Source: JAUWMV01 sp964562425
Lineage (GTDB): Bacteria > UBP14 > UBA6098 > B30-G16
Reading direction: 5' to 3'
Assembly: GCA_964562425.1 (NCBI GenBank)
Contig: CAZLTJ010000001.1
Span: 1-61,634, forward strand
Length of the DNA: 61,634 bases
Shown: positions 27,456 to 37,727 of the stretch, piece after piece
Layout: every line of letters begins with the position of its first letter
Numbering within the stretch: position 1 is the stretch's first letter
Made by a program: the position numbers and the translations under genes
Notes under the pieces: generated by a model
What the model saw: the letters and a program-made list of their open reading frames with translations, nothing else
Told to the model about the DNA's origin: nothing
Database searches by the model: none

Positions 27456-30400
27456 CTATGGAATAAACTCGATCGACTTTCCTTTACTGCATTCATCTCC
27501 ATCAAACTCAAACTCAAAGCGTAGATAATCCATCGTTGAAACTGTATCTGGAGGTGGTGCCGTTAATGTAAAAGATGCAATTCCAATCGCGTTTGTAGAT
27601 TTAAAATCTGGAGTTCCGGACCAAAATATTTTAACTAAACTGTTGCAAATCGGATTTCCAAATGCATCTTTCACTGCAATAGAGGCAAAGAACATTAGTC
27701 CATATGTAATTTGGTCAGGTGCATCAATAATAGAATTCGCAGCACTGCATATTGTTCCCATAAGGTCTATAGTTGTCATATCGGAAGAATATTCCGTCTG
27801 TGCTGTAATATCAGCTTCTGCCACTTGATTATTCATACAGTAATCATCCAAATTAACGACTTGACTTGTGTATGTAACATCTGCATAACTAAGAAGACAT
27901 TCACCGGAAGTTCCTACTGTAATTTCCTTTTCTCCACCAAATGAGCCCAAATTTGTCCTAAATTCCACATCCGTGCCATTCTTTACTGGATTTTCGTTAA
28001 TATCTTCAACATATGCTGTTACTTCTGAAATATCCAAACCATCCGCATCTAAAACGGAAGGTGATGCTGAAACTATTATATCCCATGCCGGACCTGAATT
28101 GTAAAACCAAACACTATCGCAAACCCATCCCGGAATGCCACCACAACTTGTTGTAGAATCACCTCTTGTCGTGGCTTTAACAATAACGATACCGTCATCT
28201 CTCGGGTCTGAGGAATACCATGTAGTTTTTGCAGAACCAATATCTTCTCCATCTTCACCATCAGAAGTCGTAGCAGAACCTATAACCATCCCTTCGTCAC
28301 ATGTGAAATAAACAGCAGCATTAGGTACAGGATTAAGCATAGCATCTGAAACTCTAACTTGGACTTCATTTGAAACACCATCAAAGTCCCATCCTCGAAC
28401 ATTACATTCCACTCTCGATACAGAAATAAAATATGGTAGACCACTTGCAATTGTTATTCTCGGTGCCTCAGATTCGATACCCGAACCATCATGAAGCATA
28501 GAACGAACAAGAACCACCCCAGAAGCTTTACCTGATCGAACTGTTATATTAGCTCTCCCATTTAAGGTGTAAATAGTATCACTATATAGCTGATTCAAAT
28601 GGACATGTGGGTCTAATGACGGCATTCTCTCTAAAATTGGAGAACCAGGATAATTAGAAATCCAGAAAGTAACCTTTGTGCTATCTTTCACCGGATTATT
28701 ATATCTATCGAATATATACGCAGTTAAAACAGCCTGATCAATACTACCAGATCCTTTAACATAAATATGGTCTCTGTTAACAGCGATGCTTTCCGTATGA
28801 GCAATTTGAGGCATAATTCTAATTTTATCGCTATTCAGTTTTTCATCGGATTGTGCGAAAACCCAGACAATCCCGCTTTTCGTTCCCGGAGTGAAATACG
28901 TGGAGAAAGAACCATCTACGCGAGTCAGAACAGAATTGCTTGCCAAAACACCTAAACTACAAATATCTCCCCCACCTCCACACGGATCGCTCGGATCGTT
29001 TGAATTCGTTAGCCATAACTCGACAAGAGTGCCTTCACCTACAGGATTCCCTCTGGAATCTAAAACCTTTCCATAAACAGAATCAATAGTTCCGCTACCC
29101 ACAGTATCATAATCCTGGGAAAAATAAACCTCCACTGAATCTGGCTTACCTGCAGTGAAAATAACCTGTACTTGAGCAGTTTTAGTCTGGCAGGTCGCTT
29201 GAATCAGTGCTGTGCATGCCGAATCAGAAGAGAAGAGTTGTGTTGTAGCTACACCGTTCCATGTCTTAGCTATAGGTAAAATATAACCCTTATCTGTAAC
29301 AAAGGTTACAAGAATACTATCCGAGACAGGTCTTCCAAGACTATCAAGGACTGTAACTTTAATATCTGTAGAAGTAGCCCCATCTGCGGGAATTCTGGGT
29401 GGTGTAGCAGAAATTATCATTGTATCCACTGTCGTTGCGATAAATTCAACGGGAAATAGACGTATAATACTCAATTCAGTAATCGTAGCCTGAACATATG
29501 CGTCACCGATCACTCTCGGTGCACGGACTCTTAGATACCCTCTGCCTATCGAGTCTGTCACAATAAGCGAAGGAACCACAGAACCATAATCTTCTGGATT
29601 CATTACAAGTTCGACTTCCAAACCTGAAACCTTATTTCCGAACCTATCTATAACCTCGAGCGAACATTCATATTCGCTTAAACCATCAGCATACAGTTCA
29701 ATACTGGTCGGCATGAATAATATATCGTTAGCGTCATCCGGTGTAAACTGAACTATAAGAGTATCACTTGAAATAATACCAGAACCTGTATCAACAAATG
29801 CGTATATCGAGCAAGGACCTGCCTCTATTGGAGCACGGAGAATACTGGTAGCTCTACCAGTACCGTCACTTGTCCAGGCAAGTGCGGGATTAAAGCTCGC
29901 TGAAACAGAACCAACAGTCTTGGCAAATCTAACAGGTGTATTATCCGGTGCAGGGAAACTCAGGCTATCATGCACTTCTGCAGTTAAAGTTGTAGTCTGT
30001 ATTCCATCTGCTTTCAAAGTCAAGTCTCCTGCAATAAGGTCAATGTCCTTAAGTCCTGGTGGAACAAGTTCAATTGTAGTAACACCTTCTGCAGATGTAC
30101 CGCTTATCGATGCATGAATAGCAACATTTCCAGGGATAGTTTTAGCAGTAAATTTTGTTACGCATGATCCGCTTGTATCTGTAACACCGTTTGCCCATAT
30201 AGAACCATTCTCTGGTGGATTAAGGCTGAAACTCACAATCAATCCCTCAGAAGCCGTATTACCACCCTCGTCGAAAACTGTTGCCGTAATCATTGTCGTA
30301 TCGAGATTATTAGCATGAAGAACACTTCTATTCGGTTCAAGGACAATGCTAAATGGTGGACCTGCAATAAATGTAATTTCAATTGTATCAGCTTTCCCAC

Positions 30401-33400
30401 CACAAGTAACGATCAAAGTATCCACACCCACACTTCTCAAAGCGGTTAAAACTGTGGAGAATTCACCACTGGAAGTCTGTCCAGTATAATCATCGAGTAT
30501 GCCATATTTTAATCCACTTAATAAAACAGGAGTATTATCAGAAACTGGGAAATTCAAAGTATCAGTAACTCTAACAATTACATCTGCTGTTGAAACGCCA
30601 TCAGCTGGTAATGTATACCTACTTAATCGCACAATAACCGAACCAACATCTGTAGGTACGATCTGAATAAATATCGATGTTCTCTCTCCCTCAGATTCCG
30701 CGTTGACCTGTGACCAACCGGGTACTAAGCCAGAAAATAGTATTGTTGAAGCTTCACCGCTTATATCAGTAATAGCACTCTCATGAACACTTCCTGGCGA
30801 ACCAGGTTCAATGCTGAAGGTTACTGGAGTTCCTGGACTAACCAAATTATCGTATTGATCCCTAACTTCAACATAGATTCTCGTTGTGTCCCTGCTATCT
30901 GCAACCATAACAGAATCCGGCTCAGCCAAAATTCTGAAATTCCTTGGATCTCCAGGAACAACATATACTGTATCGGTATCTGATGCCGAACCACAAGTTG
31001 CAATACCAACAATTGTATCAACATATATCGAAGACCAAAGCGTACATTGAGCCTGACCTGATATTGTTTGTGATACAATAGGTTTAAGTCTACCCCCAGA
31101 AGACCCGAAGGAGACAATAGTTCTATCGGATAATGGTGAACCTGTCGAATCATAAACGTTAGCTTCAAGAAGAGAGTACCCGTCTTCTCCTGCGCTTGCA
31201 CCTCCAACAACAATTGTCCTTCTCGAGGGATAAAGCTGAATAGAATCTGCAATTAATGGCCATAAAGATATAGCTGCATTGCTGTATACACTTGGATCTT
31301 CTGTATAACGAGCAGTAATTACTGCAACACCTGCAGAACAACTTGCGGTATAAATTGTCCAAGCAAAACCGGTATCATTTGTTGCACTTAAACTTGTTAT
31401 CGAGCCCATTGTTGCTTCAAATTGTATTCCTTTGCCGGGACCAACGCGATTACCGTGACCATCCTTTACTTCGACGAACACCATAAGAGTATCGGAGCAA
31501 TTCGCAGGAAGATCATGTAGAAGAGAAGAAACAAACTCAATCCGCTCTGGTTCACCTGGTTTCATTATTATTTGCAGTGAATCCTTGATTCCGTTCGGAC
31601 CTTCTGCATAAATTGTAACCGTATCAATAATAGTACTTGCAGTATATGTAATCTCTGCTCTGCCATCTTCAGTGCGCTTAAATGTCGGATTCAACGAACC
31701 TTGACCGTCCAACATGAAGTTAACAGGAATACCGTCAGAAACAGTTGTAAACATACCACCAGATGTGTCCATTAATATTGCAGTAATTGTGGCAGTCTCT
31801 ACTCCGTTAGCTATTAGCTCAGACTTATCGGATACAATTTCAATCCAATTACCTTCAGCTGCTTCGAATTTAATAGGCACAGAAGCGCTCGCAATTACTG
31901 TAGATCCATCGTAAACTTTCGCATTAAACGATCCTGAACCGGGGGTATTGCTTTTAATAAAAGTCGATGCCATGCCATCATTCGAAGACACATATCCTAA
32001 TTCCGGATCTACAGTTCCCCGAGTCGATGTAAATTCTACTTCTGTGCTAAGAGCTACAGGATTCATATAGTCATCATAAACAAAAACATTTATTTCAAAT
32101 TCTCTGCCATCCGCGCTAAAGCAAAGAGCGCCAGTAGAATCCATTGCAGTAGTATCAAACACAATTCTGCTTGCTGGACCAGCAATAAACTCAATTTCCA
32201 ACGAGTCCACAACTGATGAACCTAATGCTCCAGCGTATGCGTAAACTCTTGTCTTACCTAAGGCTGTGGGTGCTTTTAATTTCGTTTGTGCTTCGCCAGC
32301 AATTGTCCGTACGGTCTTTGGATTTAATACTCCCTGTTTCCATTCCAGTCCTAACGCTTGAGTAAAAGCTACGATCGAGTTATCTGAAACATATGTGCCA
32401 GTAATTGTATCGAAGACACTTGCAACAAGAGTTGCTTCATTAAGTCCATTTGCAATCAATCTAACTGAATCTGTGGTTAAAGTTATTTGATTACCCTCTA
32501 GTTCCTCGACTATAACTTGAGTATTAACTATCCTTGAACCAACGGATATTCTTATTGTGGCAATACCTGGTGTTCGCGTAGGATTGAAAATTGCACTTGC
32601 ATATCCTGAAATATCGGTATTTACAACCGTTGAGGCTTCACCGTTCATTTTTCCTGATGTAGTACTAAATGTCACAGGGGTAGATGGTGCTACATGATTG
32701 CGGAACCTGTCGAACACCCAAGCTTCAATCGTCATCCTCGCGGTAGTATCTGCTGGGATCGTTGCAGAATCATCAATTTCAGGTTTGACTTCTATAGTAT
32801 GTGCCACACCCGGATTAAGGGTAAATAATATACTTGTAGTATCTGATGTATAACCGTCAATTTCAGAGTATGCATAAACTCTTATCCCAGATGATGCGAG
32901 AGTATCAGCTCTAACTGTAATTTGAGCTTCACCATCCTCGGTGGTTTTAGTCTCTGGTATAAGTCTGATATAGTCACTATCGGTAAAGAAAAAGTGAACG
33001 TTTGTGCCGTTAGAAGCCATCGTTCCTCCGGGACCGAAAACTGTTGCGGTTAAATCAGTTTCGTCCTCGCCATTCACCTCGAGTGAAAGTTTTCCTGCAG
33101 TCAGTGAAACTGTTTGAACCTGTACAGGTATAAATTCGATTTCACTGTAGGCTATTGCGTCACCCACTCTAACCTCAATCAATGAAGTTCCAATATCTAT
33201 ACTAGAAAATAATCTAACACGCGCAACACCTGATGTATCGGTGGTTGCAGTTGCAGAAGATGCACCTGGTGATCCAAGTAATCCCAGAGTAGTTGTGAAT
33301 GTAACATCAATTCCCGGTTCGACAATATTACCGTATTGATCAGTTACCTGCGCATAAATCATTATATTATCGACACCATCAGCATACAATGTCTCCGGTG

Positions 33401-36400
33401 GAGTATGTGTAGAATCAAACCATATGTTAATTATGTGTGGGTCACCGGGATTAACAGTTATCAACGTCGAATCGACTACTGTTGCTGCACCAGCAACAGA
33501 ATCTCCGGCAAATATCCACACACTGCCGTCTCCAACTTCAGTTCCTATTGTGAAATTAGTGGTCGCAGTACCGCCCGTAGTGTTTCGAGGTGTCAGAATA
33601 CTTCCAGCACTGAGTGTATCAACCCAGAAATGAATTGGTGTTTCCTCGGTAATTTCTGAGCCAGAAATGTCATAAACCCTTGCAGTAATTAGCGAATTAG
33701 AGAATCCATCTGTGTTAAGTTCCCTAGGATCTGCGGTAAGATCGATCATTCCAATTACAGCTTTTCTAAGATAAACTGATGTTATTCCAGATACCGAACC
33801 ACAACTTGCTTTAATTTGTGTAACTCCTGCTGTATCTGCTGCCCTGAGTATATTATTAACAGTACCGCTATCATTAGTTGTTAGATTATTAAAGATAATT
33901 GTCGCAAGTCTTGGATCTTCGAAAGAAACGTTTAATCCTGGTTCAACTCTATTATCCCACTTGTCGAAAACCTCAGCTTTAATATCACTTTCATCAAGTT
34001 TATTTGCTAAAATTGTCTCAGGATCAGCAGTTATAACAATGAGATATGGTTCCCCAGGTTTAATTTCTAGAATAACACTATCATAAACAGTTGCACTCAC
34101 TTCACCGTCAATAACGACAGTTCCTCGTTTCCTAGTTGCTCTGAAAGTTGCATTTGCTACACCATTTTCGTCTGTGTAATCCATAGCGTTAATTGAACCC
34201 ATAGAACTATCAGGTACGCTGAAATAAATAAGTATTCCTTCAGGAACAGGATGTCCGGTAGAATCATATATCCTTGCAATAATTTCGCTAATAAGGAATC
34301 CATCAGTGTCTTCTTCAAGCGGCTTTGCAATCATTTCCATACTAGCTGGAATTTTAGATGTCAAGTTAACTGTGCATTCACCTCTTGCAACGTCGGTATT
34401 ATATGAACCGGTGATTCTCGCGGTTCCCACATTACGCACCGAACGAATAAATACATATGTGCTTCCGGTGCTATCCGTGAGTCCGTATGCAGGGAATACT
34501 TCACCCAAACTTGTAACAAAATCAATTCTATAATTTGCTTTAACTCTATTACCATATTGATCGAATGCAACTACACCGATTGTATCAACAGAAATAGAAT
34601 CTGCAGGTATTGTTCCATTAACAGGAGTCATTGAAATCGTATACGGTTCCCCGGGAATTAACCTAACCCGAACAGAATCTCTTCGAATACCGCCTATTTC
34701 CGCAATAATCCATGCAAAACCCGTCTTAGTACCGACAATGTACGTGTCAGAAAAATATCCGTCGGTGGTTGTTACTACACCAGTTCTAAAAATTCCGAAT
34801 GAATCCTCTGGATTTATATGAAGTCGAACAACAGTATAGTCTGCGATGTAAGCACCTTCAGTATTATATACATAACCATAAACCTCTGTCTCCGAAACAC
34901 CGTCAGCATTAAGTTCGCTACGTCTAACGTTAATCATTACTTCACCCACATTTGCTGGGCTAAGAGTTATCCGTGCAAAACCGACAATTTCAGGTGTTAC
35001 ATCAGAGTATTTTGCATCTACAATTGCAATACCGGGATTAGTGCCTGCAGTGAATACAGCTTCAATGTAACCGCTCGTATCGGCGGTAGTATATGTTCGA
35101 TCGAAATCTGGAGCGATTGCTCCCAGTGAAGTTACAAAGCTTATTAAATAGTTATCTTCAACAGGATGCCCATGAGCATCTTCAACATATATCTTAATTG
35201 TTGTTGTATCAAAGCCATTGGCAGTTATATTCTCACGTTCTGGAACAACAGTGATAATCCCAGGTGGTCCTGATCTCATAAAAATAATACCCGTGTCTAC
35301 TATTGCACCAGCAGAAGCAACAATATATGCAGTATCTCTGGCATCTGTCCCACTTGTTAATGTAACTTCAGCCCAACCGTCTACTGTAGTTTCGACGATG
35401 GGGATAATCCTTCCTATATTTGTTGAGAAATAAATAGGTGTTCCATCAGAAACCGGATTCATCGAGGCATCCTGTGCAAAAACATTAATTCGTGATTGTG
35501 AAACGCCATTCGCAACAAGAGAAATTGAGTCAGGAAATACAGTAATCATTGCCACTTCTTGCGGAATAAGATAAATATATTCTCTACCAGTAGCAATGCA
35601 TGTAGCAATAATTGTGTCTATACCTACTGTGCTTCCTGCAGTATATTCACATAATATCGTATCTCCTGTGAACCCAGTTGTTGGTATTACTACACCACTA
35701 AATGACCTAATTTCAACAGTCTGTGCAGGATCAACTAAATTATCGAATTCATCTAACACAACAACTGTTACTCTCGATTTAACGATTTCATCACCTGCAT
35801 AAAGTGTATCAGGAACAGCATTTATTTCTACTCGGAAAGGGCTTCCTGATGTAAATGAAACATTGGTTTCAGCTTTGATCGTATCTAAAGTTCCATTATA
35901 TATAGCTTTAACAATAGCTTGACCTTTTCTTGTAGATGTTATGAGCATTGTTCGTGCAGTTCCATTATCATCTGTCCAAGCAATAGTATCTATTTCACCA
36001 TAAGGACTGTCAGCTGTATCAACAGAATGAAATATCACCGGCAAACCAGCACCTAAAGGATTACCGAATAAATCGATAAGTTTGGCGATAATTTCAACGG
36101 TAGAAACACCATCGGCAATTTGAGATTTCGGATTTGCTTGAAGCGTCATTAATTTTGGTTCGCGAGCTATCAATTCTATTTCAGTTGTTTCGTACGCATC
36201 ATCGCATTTAACGGATATCCTTGCCGTTCCTGGATTATTCCCAGCGGTAAATATTGCAAAAGCTTGACCAAGTGGTGTTGTAATAAAACTTGAGGGATTA
36301 ATTAAACCTAAATTTGTTGGTTGGACTCCAAACTCTACTGTTTTCCCTGTGCCTATCGAATTCCCAAATCGATCCGTAATATCAGCGGTAATGTCCGATG

Positions 36401-37568
36401 TGCTGACGCCATTTGCGGAAAGTATTGTATCCTCGACTATAATCTCTATATGAGCTGGTGGACCAGCCACAAATTCTACGTAAGCTGTGTCAACCAAAGG
36501 ATTTGTCCGAGCAATAATCATGACTTCACCAGTTGTAATATCTGCTTGAAGATACGCTTCAACTTGACCATCTTTAGTGTACAGTAAAATTGAATCCGGA
36601 GCTGCAATTGAAGAAATAAATCTCTTAGTTTTTCCTTGATTAAGAGATTCTTTGAGAGACATAGCACCCAAAAGTTGACCATGTTCAGCCCAAATCCAAA
36701 CAGGCATTCCATCTGGAGCGGGAATATGAGATTCCAAAACATAAACTCTCGTAATAATTCTAATTGAATCTCTTCCGTTTGCAATTGCAGTATCTGGTAA
36801 CACTTCAATCCTTACGGAGGTAGATATAGGCTTTATAAACGGAACCAATACTTCATCCCAAATATTGGGTGCAGCTGAAATAAATCCTTTAACAATAAGG
36901 GTTTCTACTATATCAGGGTCTAATGCACCGAGAATACCTTTCCCATAAAGGTCTGTAATCAAAGACGCTTTAGTTATCAATGCTGTACCGGATTCAACAT
37001 TGAATGACACTTCTACTCCGGGTGCACCAGCACCAGCGCTATCTTTGACTAAGACTTCAATTAATGAAGTATCCATACTGCCGACATATACTTGTTTAAC
37101 CAATCGTAATAATAGGCTTTCTGGTGGTGAATAATCCTGTGAAGCAATATGGAAAACCTCCGATTTGTTATAATCTCTTCGACCATAAACAGTTGCAGTT
37201 ACTGTAAGCGAGCTATCCGAAGGGATAGTCTTTCCGATTAAGTTGATGTAAACACATGCAATACCAAGTGTATCGGGTGATGCACTAAGTGACGAATCTA
37301 ATATTGTACCACCCATTGAACTAATAAAGAAAACCGTATTTGTTGAACTAATAAGATTTCCTTTCGAATCTCGTACCCTCGCACAAACAAGATTATCTTG
37401 TCGAGCTGCTCTCAATGGATTAGGTATTGCAAAAAGAGAATCGATATTCCAAACTTTAAATAATTCAGCGGGATATGGATCACCGCTTTGCTTGCAGCCA
37501 ATGACTATTAAGTCAATAAGCATTGCAGTCAAGGCAATTTTAATAAACAGCAATTTCCTATATGACAT
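27456..37568 (-). CDS. Giant lipoprotein built of about 32 Ig-like (Big_1/invasin-type) domains
   Basis: The 3370-residue protein starts at the ATG at 37568, preceded by GGGAGG; the frame extends 11 codons further upstream but lacks a ribosome site there. A lipobox ends in Cys25 (IVIGC), so it is predicted to be lipid-anchored. The rest is a run of roughly 100-residue beta-sandwich units with the Big_1 signatures ADGVST, D.YGNPV, VTF and TSG, about 32 by my count. From unit 6 to 27 two classes alternate strictly (see findings). The end has no T9SS sorting domain. Such proteins act as long rods or adhesins at the surface; ligand unknown. A long rod of this kind could extend well beyond 100 nm. 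The downstream barrel, TPR and mutL genes follow without a visible terminator. Confidence 0.9.
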   Translation of the reverse strand: MSYRKLLFIKIALTAMLIDLIVIGCKQSGDPYPAELFKVWNIDSLFAIPNPLRAARQDNLVCARVRDSKGNLISSTNTVFFISSMGGTILDSSLSASPDTLGIACVYINLIGKTIPSDSSLTVTATVYGRRDYNKSEVFHIASQDYSPPESLLLRLVKQVYVGSMDTSLIEVLVKDSAGAGAPGVEVSFNVESGTALITKASLITDLYGKGILGALDPDIVETLIVKGFISAAPNIWDEVLVPFIKPISTSVRIEVLPDTAIANGRDSIRIITRVYVLESHIPAPDGMPVWIWAEHGQLLGAMSLKESLNQGKTKRFISSIAAPDSILLYTKDGQVEAYLQADITTGEVMIIARTNPLVDTAYVEFVAGPPAHIEIIVEDTILSANGVSTSDITADITDRFGNSIGTGKTVEFGVQPTNLGLINPSSFITTPLGQAFAIFTAGNNPGTARISVKCDDAYETTEIELIAREPKLMTLQANPKSQIADGVSTVEIIAKLIDLFGNPLGAGLPVIFHSVDTADSPYGEIDTIAWTDDNGTARTMLITSTRKGQAIVKAIYNGTLDTIKAETNVSFTSGSPFRVEINAVPDTLYAGDEIVKSRVTVVVLDEFDNLVDPAQTVEIRSFSGVVIPTTGFTGDTILCEYTAGSTVGIDTIIATCIATGREYIYLIPQEVAMITVFPDSISLVANGVSQSRINVFAQDASMNPVSDGTPIYFSTNIGRIIPIVETTVDGWAEVTLTSGTDARDTAYIVASAGAIVDTGIIFMRSGPPGIITVVPERENITANGFDTTTIKIYVEDAHGHPVEDNYLISFVTSLGAIAPDFDRTYTTADTSGYIEAVFTAGTNPGIAIVDAKYSDVTPEIVGFARITLSPANVGEVMINVRRSELNADGVSETEVYGYVYNTEGAYIADYTVVRLHINPEDSFGIFRTGVVTTTDGYFSDTYIVGTKTGFAWIIAEIGGIRRDSVRVRLIPGEPYTISMTPVNGTIPADSISVDTIGVVAFDQYGNRVKANYRIDFVTSLGEVFPAYGLTDSTGSTYVFIRSVRNVGTARITGSYNTDVARGECTVNLTSKIPASMEMIAKPLEEDTDGFLISEIIARIYDSTGHPVPEGILIYFSVPDSSMGSINAMDYTDENGVANATFRATRKRGTVVIDGEVSATVYDSVILEIKPGEPYLIVITADPETILANKLDESDIKAEVFDKWDNRVEPGLNVSFEDPRLATIIFNNLTTNDSGTVNNILRAADTAGVTQIKASCGSVSGITSVYLRKAVIGMIDLTADPRELNTDGFSNSLITARVYDISGSEITEETPIHFWVDTLSAGSILTPRNTTGGTATTNFTIGTEVGDGSVWIFAGDSVAGAATVVDSTLITVNPGDPHIINIWFDSTHTPPETLYADGVDNIMIYAQVTDQYGNIVEPGIDVTFTTTLGLLGSPGASSATATTDTSGVARVRLFSSIDIGTSLIEVRVGDAIAYSEIEFIPVQVQTVSLTAGKLSLEVNGEDETDLTATVFGPGGTMASNGTNVHFFFTDSDYIRLIPETKTTEDGEAQITVRADTLASSGIRVYAYSEIDGYTSDTTSILFTLNPGVAHTIEVKPEIDDSATIPADTTARMTIEAWVFDRFRNHVAPSTPVTFSTTSGKMNGEASTVVNTDISGYASAIFNPTRTPGIATIRISVGSRIVNTQVIVEELEGNQITLTTDSVRLIANGLNEATLVASVFDTITGTYVSDNSIVAFTQALGLEWKQGVLNPKTVRTIAGEAQTKLKAPTALGKTRVYAYAGALGSSVVDSLEIEFIAGPASRIVFDTTAMDSTGALCFSADGREFEINVFVYDDYMNPVALSTEVEFTSTRGTVDPELGYVSSNDGMASTFIKSNTPGSGSFNAKVYDGSTVIASASVPIKFEAAEGNWIEIVSDKSELIANGVETATITAILMDTSGGMFTTVSDGIPVNFMLDGQGSLNPTFKRTEDGRAEITYTASTIIDTVTIYAEGPNGIKDSLQIIMKPGEPERIEFVSSLLHDLPANCSDTLMVFVEVKDGHGNRVGPGKGIQFEATMGSITSLSATNDTGFAWTIYTASCSAGVAVITARYTEDPSVYSNAAISLWPLIADSIQLYPSRRTIVVGGASAGEDGYSLLEANVYDSTGSPLSDRTIVSFGSSGGRLKPIVSQTISGQAQCTLWSSIYVDTIVGIATCGSASDTDTVYVVPGDPRNFRILAEPDSVMVADSRDTTRIYVEVRDQYDNLVSPGTPVTFSIEPGSPGSVHESAITDISGEASTILFSGLVPGWSQVNAESEGERTSIFIQIVPTDVGSVIVRLSRYTLPADGVSTADVIVRVTDTLNFPVSDNTPVLLSGLKYGILDDYTGQTSSGEFSTVLTALRSVGVDTLIVTCGGKADTIEITFIAGPPFSIVLEPNRSVLHANNLDTTMITATVFDEGGNTASEGLIVSFSLNPPENGSIWANGVTDTSGSCVTKFTAKTIPGNVAIHASISGTSAEGVTTIELVPPGLKDIDLIAGDLTLKADGIQTTTLTAEVHDSLSFPAPDNTPVRFAKTVGSVSASFNPALAWTSDGTGRATSILRAPIEAGPCSIYAFVDTGSGIISSDTLIVQFTPDDANDILFMPTSIELYADGLSEYECSLEVIDRFGNKVSGLEVELVMNPEDYGSVVPSLIVTDSIGRGYLRVRAPRVIGDAYVQATITELSIIRLFPVEFIATTVDTMIISATPPRIPADGATSTDIKVTVLDSLGRPVSDSILVTFVTDKGYILPIAKTWNGVATTQLFSSDSACTALIQATCQTKTAQVQVIFTAGKPDSVEVYFSQDYDTVGSGTIDSVYGKVLDSRGNPVGEGTLVELWLTNSNDPSDPCGGGGDICSLGVLASNSVLTRVDGSFSTYFTPGTKSGIVWVFAQSDEKLNSDKIRIMPQIAHTESIAVNRDHIYVKGSGSIDQAVLTAYIFDRYNNPVKDSTKVTFWISNYPGSPILERMPSLDPHVHLNQLYSDTIYTLNGRANITVRSGKASGVVLVRSMLHDGSGIESEAPRITIASGLPYFISVSRVECNVRGWDFDGVSNEVQVRVSDAMLNPVPNAAVYFTCDEGMVIGSATTSDGEDGEDIGSAKTTWYSSDPRDDGIVIVKATTRGDSTTSCGGIPGWVCDSVWFYNSGPAWDIIVSASPSVLDADGLDISEVTAYVEDINENPVKNGTDVEFRTNLGSFGGEKEITVGTSGECLLSYADVTYTSQVVNLDDYCMNNQVAEADITAQTEYSSDMTTIDLMGTICSAANSIIDAPDQITYGLMFFASIAVKDAFGNPICNSLVKIFWSGTPDFKSTNAIGIASFTLTAPPPDTVSTMDYLRFEFEFDGDECSKGKSIEFIP
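29148..35840 (-). repeat. 22 Ig-like units in an alternating A-B arrangement (11 pairs)
   Basis: Within the giant lipoprotein gene this stretch encodes 22 units of about 101 residues. A units follow a G(E/D/P)P linker and contain D.(Y/F).N.V.PG; B units contain (Y/T)D(S/T).G.PVSD.TPV and end in PG or AG. The two types alternate without exception in my reading. Unit sequences have diverged, so no long exact DNA repeat is seen. Confidence 0.7.
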
Positions 37569-37604
37569 TATTTTACCTCCCAAGTCGTGTAATATCACCA
37601 ATTA

Positions 37605-37632
37605 AAAATAGATGCTTTGATAAACTTGTCAA
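37605..37632 (-). promoter_or_regulatory. Putative promoter of the giant-lipoprotein operon
   Basis: Minus-strand TTGACA (37632-37627), 16-base spacer, TATTTT (37610-37605), 37 bases before the ATG at 37568. The -35 lies in ATTAGCTTGAC, shared with two other promoters in the window. Confidence 0.6.
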
Positions 37633-37727
37633 GCTAATTGAGCAAAATCCAAATAAATCAACGAATTTTGTGATTTTTTTTTGTTTTTTTATTTCTCCTC
37701 TTCAAAAAAAAATTCAAGAACGTCAAA

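Noticed and set aside
27456..37568. Opposite-strand and other-frame ORFs inside the giant lipoprotein gene
   Set aside because: All are shadows of the long repetitive coding frame with no ribosome sites or domains.
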